A stretch of 29,765 nucleotides of DNA from positions 1-29,765 of the forward strand of contig NZ_CAJULN010000033.1 of the NCBI RefSeq assembly GCF_910586915.1, given 5' to 3'. The position numbers were made by a program, and so were the translations under genes. Positions 25,611 to 29,765 of the stretch are shown here, piece after piece; position 1 is the stretch's first letter; each line of letters begins with the position of its first letter. The notes beneath the pieces were generated by a model that searched no databases, was not told the DNA's origin, and saw nothing but the letters and a program-made list of their open reading frames with translations. The stretch is from an uncultured Bacteroides sp. GTDB lineage: Bacteria > Bacteroidota > Bacteroidia > Bacteroidales > Bacteroidaceae.

Positions 25611-25652
25611 CGTTCTCCAAAAATATGTCTTTTTATCTATAAACGGAGAACG
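25611..25652 (-). promoter_or_regulatory. promoter flanked by CGTTCTCC/GGAGAACG inverted repeat
   Basis: On the minus strand the -7 box TATTTTTG (25625-25618) is followed immediately by GGAGAACG, ending at 25611. The matching inverse CGTTCTCC lies at 25652-25645, near the -33 region. The 8-bp arms are separated by 26 nt and bracket the core promoter about 30 nt upstream of the lipoprotein ATG. This is the arrangement expected of a two-site operator; the regulator is unknown. Confidence 0.5.
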
Positions 25653-25805
25653 TAGATGAATTATTTATTCTGTTTTAACGAACAAATGCAACAGATGAGT
25701 TTACGCTTGCCTATAAAGTTACTCAAATCAACCAATTATAAAGTTATTTTCTACTGATTACAAACTTCTTGCGCACCAGTAACAAAATTCAAATTCAGCA
25801 CTTAC

Positions 25806-25899
25806 AAACTATAAACGAAGGTTGCATTTATATAAATGAAAGTTTCGTTTTTATAAATGAAGGCTTCGTTTATAAAAACAAAACCTTCGTTTATAGTTT
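25806..25899. repeat. tandem 21-nt hairpin repeat with 18-bp outer inverted repeat
   Basis: Four consecutive 21-nt units start at 25811, 25832, 25853 and 25874. The first three begin ATAAAYGAA and the later ones end CTTCGTTTAT or similar. Unit 3 is itself a near-perfect hairpin (ATAAATGAAG, G, CTTCGTTTAT). The outer arms AAACTATAAACGAAGGTT (25806-25823) and AACCTTCGTTTATAGTTT (25882-25899) form an 18-bp perfect inverted repeat. It is not a CRISPR array: the units are contiguous and self-complementary. Confidence 0.88.
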
Positions 25900-26080
25900 A
25901 TTTTCGTTTGTCGGGAAGTTTGTTAGTATAAGAAAAGAGGTTTGTCATTAGTTCATTGGAAGTTTATTGCCGGTAGTTGAGGGCACATCTATTAATAGTT
26001 TTCTGCAACTATACGATACATTCGGATGCACCGCCACGTTAAATAATCCTTAGGACTATCCGTAACTAAAGGAAAAGAAC

Positions 26081-26088
26081 TATTTTTG
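26081..26088 (+). promoter_or_regulatory. -7 promoter element TATTTTTG for the glycosyltransferase operon
   Basis: TAnnTTTG match 25 nt before the ATG at 26114. No exact TTTG is seen at -33 spacing. It probably drives the glycosyltransferase-pyrC transcript and perhaps the genes after it. Confidence 0.5.
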
Positions 26089-26113
26089 TTTCTAAATTTT
26101 ATAGTAACTCTAT

Positions 26114-26857
26114 ATGCAGACATCAGACAGCATCGTAATTATCCCTACCTACAACGAACGGGAAAACATAGAAAATATCATCCGCGCCGTGTTCGGACTT
26201 GCTAAGGTATTCCATATTTTGGTGATAGAGGACGGCTCACCGGACGGAACGGCAGACATCGTGAGAACACTGCAACAGGAATTTCCCGAACGCCTCTTCA
26301 TGATTGAACGCAAAGGAAAGTTAGGGCTCGGCACCGCCTATATCGCCGGTTTCAAATGGGCACTGGCACACGCCTACGAATACATCTTTGAGATGGATGC
26401 CGACTTCAGCCACAACCCGAACGACCTTCCCCGCTTGTACCGGGCCTGTGCGGAAGAGGGCGGCGATGTGTCTATCGGCTCACGCTACGTCAGTGGAGTA
26501 AATGTGGTGAACTGGCCGATGGGACGCGTACTGATGTCGTACTTCGCTTCCAAATACGTCCGCATCATCACGGGAATCCCCGTGCACGACACCACTGCCG
26601 GATTCGTCTGCTACCGCCGGCAGGTATTGGAAACGATTGACTTAGACCATATCCGCTTCAAAGGGTATGCCTTTCAGATAGAAATGAAATTCACCGCTTA
26701 CAAATGCGGCTTCAAAATCATTGAAGTTCCTGTCATCTTCATCAATCGCGAGTTGGGCACTTCGAAGATGAACAGCAGCATCTTCGGAGAAGCCATCTTC
26801 GGGGTGATTAAATTAAAAGTAAACAGTTGGTTCCACAAATTCCCGCAAAAGAAATGA
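26114..26857 (+). CDS. polyprenol-phosphate mannosyltransferase-like GT2 glycosyltransferase (DPM1-like)
   Basis: A 247-aa family 2 glycosyltransferase, the soluble short form without C-terminal membrane helices. Motifs in order: IIPTYNERENIENI, the nucleotide-binding EDGSPDGTADIV, metal-binding DAD at 95-97 (EMDADFSHNP), GSRYVSG and CYRRQVLETI. Relatives transfer mannose, or another hexose, from a GDP- or UDP-sugar to undecaprenyl/dolichyl phosphate on the cytosolic face of the membrane. The donor sugar cannot be set from sequence. The stop overlaps the pyrC start (ATGA), so translation of the two is coupled although their pathways differ. Confidence 0.9.
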   Translation: MQTSDSIVIIPTYNERENIENIIRAVFGLAKVFHILVIEDGSPDGTADIVRTLQQEFPERLFMIERKGKLGLGTAYIAGFKWALAHAYEYIFEMDADFSHNPNDLPRLYRACAEEGGDVSIGSRYVSGVNVVNWPMGRVLMSYFASKYVRIITGIPVHDTTAGFVCYRRQVLETIDLDHIRFKGYAFQIEMKFTAYKCGFKIIEVPVIFINRELGTSKMNSSIFGEAIFGVIKLKVNSWFHKFPQKK

Positions 26858-28194
26858 AACGTACACTGATTCAAAACGCCATTATTGTCAACAGAGGAAG
26901 AAAAGTAACAGGCTCGGTAGTTATCGAAGATGAAAAAATAGCCGAGATACTGACAGGCGACGAGAAGCCCGCCGCGCCTTGCTACGAAGTAATAGACGCG
27001 ACCGGATGTTATCTGCTGCCGGGTGTCATTGACGAACACGTGCATTTCCGCGACCCGGGACTGACGCACAAGGCAGACATCACCACCGAAAGCCATGCCG
27101 CGGCAGCCGGCGGAGTCACTTCGGTGATGGATATGCCGAACACGAATCCGCAGACTACCACGCTGAAGGACTTGGATGAGAAATTCGCTTTGTTGGGCGA
27201 GAAGTCCATAGTGAACTATTCGTGCTACTTCGGAGCGACGAACGACAACTACTCCCAGTTTGCACAGTTGGACAAACGGCGTGTATGCGGCGTGAAACTG
27301 TTTATGGGGTCGAGCACCGGCAATATGTTAGTAGACCGTATGGCAAGCCTCCGGCAGATATTCGGCGGAACGGATTTGCTTATCGCCGCCCACTGCGAAG
27401 ACCAGGCAATCATCAAAGAGAATACGGAGAGGTATAAAAAGGAATACGGCGACGATGTGCCTTTGTCGCTCCATCCGAAACTCCGCTCGGAAGAGGCGTG
27501 CTACCGTTCTTCCGAATTGGCGGTGCAGTTGGCACGCGAGACGAATGCACGTTTGCACATCATGCATATTTCCACTGCCAAAGAGTTGGCGCTGTTCTCT
27601 GACGCTCCGTTGACGGAAAAGAGAATTACGGCAGAGGCGTGTGTGGCACACCTGCTCTTTGCCGAAGAGGATTACGAAACGCTCGGCGCACGCATCAAGT
27701 GCAACCCTGCCATCAAGACTGCCCAAGACCGGAAAGCTTTGCAGGAATCAGTGGACAGCGGGGTGATTGACACCATTGCCACTGACCATGCTCCGCACCT
27801 CCTGAGCGAGAAGGAAGGGGGAGCATTGAAAGCGATGTCGGGTATGCCGATGATACAGTTTTCATTGGTCGGTATGCTGGAATTGGTGGAGATGGGGATC
27901 TTCACCATTGAAAAGGTGGTGGAGAAGATGTGCCACGCACCGGCGGAGATGTACCAAATCAGCAGACGCGGATTTATTGAGAAAGGATATCAGGCCGACC
28001 TTGTATTGGTACGCCCCGACTCCGCATGGACGATAACGGCGGAGTGTGTCGTAAGCAAATGCGGATGGAGCCCGTTGGAAGGACGTACGCTGCACTGGAA
28101 AGTGGAAAAGACGTTTGTAAACGGATATCCGGTATATGACAACGGAAAGATAGATGGAAGCCGTCGGGGACAAGAACTTGTGTTCGAGCGCTAA
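26854..28194 (+). CDS. pyrC: dihydroorotase (class I)
   Basis: A 446-aa cytosolic zinc amidohydrolase that closes carbamoyl aspartate to dihydroorotate in pyrimidine synthesis. Metal ligands are visible: HVH at 62-64 (IDEHVHFRDPG), the lysine expected to be carboxylated at 148 (GVKLFMGSS), His180 (AAHCED), His238 (HIMHIS) and Asp311 (ATDHAPH). RDPG and DHAPH favour dihydroorotase over allantoinase or dihydropyrimidinase. The start is the ATG at 26854, overlapping the previous stop by 4 nt; the conserved N-terminus begins MKRTLIQNAII. The length is typical of the class I enzyme. Confidence 0.95.
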   Translation: MKRTLIQNAIIVNRGRKVTGSVVIEDEKIAEILTGDEKPAAPCYEVIDATGCYLLPGVIDEHVHFRDPGLTHKADITTESHAAAAGGVTSVMDMPNTNPQTTTLKDLDEKFALLGEKSIVNYSCYFGATNDNYSQFAQLDKRRVCGVKLFMGSSTGNMLVDRMASLRQIFGGTDLLIAAHCEDQAIIKENTERYKKEYGDDVPLSLHPKLRSEEACYRSSELAVQLARETNARLHIMHISTAKELALFSDAPLTEKRITAEACVAHLLFAEEDYETLGARIKCNPAIKTAQDRKALQESVDSGVIDTIATDHAPHLLSEKEGGALKAMSGMPMIQFSLVGMLELVEMGIFTIEKVVEKMCHAPAEMYQISRRGFIEKGYQADLVLVRPDSAWTITAECVVSKCGWSPLEGRTLHWKVEKTFVNGYPVYDNGKIDGSRRGQELVFER

Positions 28195-28221
28195 CTCTTT
28201 TCTTTCTCCACCACAAAACCT

Positions 28222-29127
28222 ATGATTATATCTTACAAAATACATACGGTGAGCCCCTACATCAACTGGATTTACTTTTTCCATGCATGGGGATTCCAAC
28301 CGCGTTTTGCCGCCATTGCCCATATTCACGGTTGCGATGCCTGCCGTGCCATGTGGCTCACCTCCTTTCCTGAGGAAGAACGCGGGAAAGCATCCGAAGC
28401 CATGCAGTTGTTCAAAGAAGCAAACCGGATGTTAGATTCGCTCGACCGGGACTATGAAGTGAAAACCCTCTTCAAACTCTGCAAAGCGAATGCCGACGGA
28501 GATAACCTGCTGATGGAAGAACGTACTTCGGGCGTCACCCTCACCTTGCCACTCCTCCGGCAGCAGACCCCTAAAAAAGAGGGAGGACCTTTCCTTTGTC
28601 TGAGCGATTTTGTCCGTCCGGCGTCTTCGGGCGTTGCCGATATTGTCGGAGTCTTTGCCGCCTCCATCGATGCGGATATGGAAGGACTGTACAAGCAAGA
28701 CCCTTACAAACACCTGTTGGTGCAGACCCTCTCCGACCGTCTGGCGGAAGCGGCTACGGAGAAGATGCACGAATACGTACGCAAAGAAGCATGGGGATAT
28801 GCGAAGGATGAACACTTAAGCATAGCGGATTTATTGGTCGAGAAATACCAGGGTATCCGTCCGGCGGTAGGCTATCCCTCCCTGCCCGACCAGTCGGTCA
28901 ACTTTCTGTTGGACGAACTGTTGGATATGCAGCAGATAGGAATCTCGCTGACCGAGAACGGAGCTATGTATCCGCACGCATCCGTTTGCGGACTGATGTT
29001 CGCGCATCCGGCAGCCGAGTACTTCGCCGTGGGAAAGATTGGCAACGACCAACTCGAAGATTACGCCCGCCGGCGGGGAAAGAGCGTTGAAGAAATCCGC
29101 AAATTCCTGGCTGCCAACCTACAATAG
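28222..29127 (+). CDS. free-standing methionine synthase (MetH) activation-domain protein
   Basis: A 301-aa protein that aligns over nearly its whole length with the C-terminal SAM-binding reactivation domain of E. coli MetH (about residues 900-1227). Matching landmarks are YINWIYFF, LFKEANRMLD, LPLLRQQTPK, LCLSDFV, LSDRLAEAATEKMHE, YQGIRPAVGYPSLPD (209-223), LTENGAMYPHASVCG (243-257) and QLEDYARRRGKSVEEI. In E. coli this domain reductively methylates inactive cob(II)alamin using SAM and flavodoxin. Here it lacks the homocysteine, folate and B12 domains, so it presumably acts in trans on a shortened MetH encoded elsewhere. An insertion near 35-45 contains CDACRAMW, absent from E. coli. It follows pyrC by 27 nt. 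Confidence 0.9.
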   Translation: MIISYKIHTVSPYINWIYFFHAWGFQPRFAAIAHIHGCDACRAMWLTSFPEEERGKASEAMQLFKEANRMLDSLDRDYEVKTLFKLCKANADGDNLLMEERTSGVTLTLPLLRQQTPKKEGGPFLCLSDFVRPASSGVADIVGVFAASIDADMEGLYKQDPYKHLLVQTLSDRLAEAATEKMHEYVRKEAWGYAKDEHLSIADLLVEKYQGIRPAVGYPSLPDQSVNFLLDELLDMQQIGISLTENGAMYPHASVCGLMFAHPAAEYFAVGKIGNDQLEDYARRRGKSVEEIRKFLAANLQ

Positions 29128-29196
29128 TGCCGCTTCACTGTGATTTTTCTTCTTTCTCCACGACTAACACACCGGAAAAGTAATGCAAAGCACTCC

Positions 29197-29709
29197 ATGA
29201 GAGAACGAACAACAGAAGCAAACAACCCCATCGAGGAAGAGTTCCTGTCGGTTATCCGCGCATACGAGCGGGTAATCTACAAGGTGTGTTATCTGTATGC
29301 CAACTCCAACGCCCCGCTCAACGACCTCTACCAAGAGGTGATACTCAATCTATGGAAGGCTTTCCCCAAGTTCAGAAAAGAATGCAAAATCTCTACATGG
29401 ATATACCGCATTGCCCTCAACACCTGCATCAGCTTTTACCGGAAAGAGAAAAATATCCCCGAAATCATCAGCCTCGGCCGTGAGACAGACCTGACTGCCG
29501 AAGCACACGACCCGCTCAACGAAATGCTGAAGCAGCTCTACCGGATGATAAACCAGTTGGGGCAACTCGACAAATCAATCATCCTGCTTTATCTCGAAGA
29601 CAAGAGCTATGAAGAGATAGCTGAAATCACCGGACTGACCGTAACAAACGTAGCGACCAAACTAAGCCGTATCAAAGACAAACTGAAAAGAATGAAAAAA
29701 GAGGAATAA
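29197..29709 (+). CDS. ECF-type RNA polymerase sigma factor (sigma-70 family)
   Basis: A 170-aa two-domain sigma factor. Region 2 (EEEFLSVIRAYERVIYKVCYLYANSNAPLND... CKISTWIYRIALNTCISFYRK) binds core polymerase and the -10 element. Region 4 (IILLYLEDKSYEEIAEITGLTVTNVATKLSRIKDKLKR) is the helix-turn-helix for the -35 element. The start is the ATG at 29197; an in-frame GTG at 29140 adds residues unlike the family. No anti-sigma gene is complete in the window, but an ORF begins 39 nt after the stop. It lies 69 nt after the MetH-activation gene and may be cotranscribed, since no promoter box is visible. Confidence 0.9.
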   Translation: MRERTTEANNPIEEEFLSVIRAYERVIYKVCYLYANSNAPLNDLYQEVILNLWKAFPKFRKECKISTWIYRIALNTCISFYRKEKNIPEIISLGRETDLTAEAHDPLNEMLKQLYRMINQLGQLDKSIILLYLEDKSYEEIAEITGLTVTNVATKLSRIKDKLKRMKKEE

Positions 29710-29748
29710 GATACTCGTTGGTTGAATTAAGAATCTAAATATTTACAA

Positions 29749-29765
29749 ATGAAAAAGTTGCACAC
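29749..29765 (+). CDS. start of an ORF cut by the window edge
   Basis: ATGAAAAAGTTGCACAC begins an ORF (MKKLH...) 39 nt after the sigma factor stop, at typical operon spacing. The Lys-rich start would suit a membrane or secreted protein, perhaps an anti-sigma factor or accessory protein of the sigma operon, but only five full codons are present. Confidence 0.4.

Larger units (their letters stand above)
25583..26113. other. 531-nt gene-free region between divergent genes
   Basis: This AT-rich stretch separates the minus-strand lipoprotein operon from the plus-strand glycosyltransferase operon. It holds the lipoprotein promoter and inverted repeat (25611-25652), the tandem hairpin repeat (25806-25899) and a -7 box for the glycosyltransferase (26081-26088). 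Nothing else is evident between about 25900 and 26080. Confidence 0.6.

Noticed and set aside
25769..25951. 60-aa ORF with a seven-residue repeat (INEGFVY-like)
   Set aside because: The heptad is only the translation of the 21-nt DNA repeat. It uses a TTG start, has no ribosome site and the repeat is better explained by hairpin structure.
28195..28221. Cobalamin riboswitch before the MetH-activation gene
   Set aside because: Only 27 nt separate it from pyrC, far too short for a B12 riboswitch, and no B12-box-like sequence is seen.
36..29730. TTAATTCAACCAAC near the left end (36-49) and its inverse near the right end (29717-29730)
   Set aside because: A 14-bp match is expected a few times by chance between all positions of a window this size, and the window ends are arbitrary. 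It is not evidence of a transposon boundary.

Overview
The window looks like chromosomal DNA from a gut Bacteroides species or a close relative in the Bacteroidales. Several intergenic regions carry the Bacteroidetes sigma-factor -7 element TAnnTTTG. Most starts lack a strong Shine-Dalgarno sequence. The gene families are also typical: BF3164-like propeller lipoproteins, a NagB/PIG-L fusion protein, a two-domain patatin/barrel protein, a PagL-like barrel and a YgiQ radical SAM protein. Nothing indicates a plasmid, phage or transposon, and I see no rRNA, tRNA or CRISPR array.

Layout, left to right. (1) Positions 1-1112, minus strand: a propeller lipoprotein with an apparent dinucleotide frameshift at its C-terminus, preceded by a tiny lipoprotein-like ORF. 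(2) 1113-1668: a gene-free stretch with a regularly spaced 14-mer repeat array that forms nested palindromes. (3) 1669-7406, minus: a complete RND efflux operon (adaptor, pump, outer-membrane channel) with translational coupling and no regulator beside it. (4) 7679-11666, plus: a patatin-POTRA-barrel protein, then a small unknown protein, a PlsC-like acyltransferase and an omega-amidase-type nitrilase. (5) 11815-17227, plus: a NagB/PIG-L fusion with a degenerate NagB active site, a large periplasmic amidase_3 protein interrupted by a golvesin-like insertion, and a 105-aa unknown. (6) 17326-19185, plus: YgiQ. (7) 19199-25582, minus: a HEPN/MNT toxin-antitoxin pair with an altered HepT active site, Mfd, a PagL-like lipid A deacylase and a lipoprotein. 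(8) 25583-26113: a gene-free stretch with a second hairpin-forming tandem repeat. (9) 26114-29765, plus: a dolichyl-phosphate-mannose-synthase-like glycosyltransferase overlapping dihydroorotase, a free-standing methionine synthase activation domain, an ECF sigma factor and the first codons of another ORF.

Functionally the window is mainly envelope biology (efflux, outer-membrane lipid and cell-wall hydrolases, lipoproteins) plus housekeeping (Mfd, pyrimidine synthesis, B12-dependent methionine synthesis). I found no large undescribed multi-gene system. The most unusual items are three intergenic repeats that share one design (direct copies 21-22 nt apart ending in an inverted copy), the separate MetH activation protein, the NagB-like domain lacking catalytic residues, and the HepT His-to-Tyr change.
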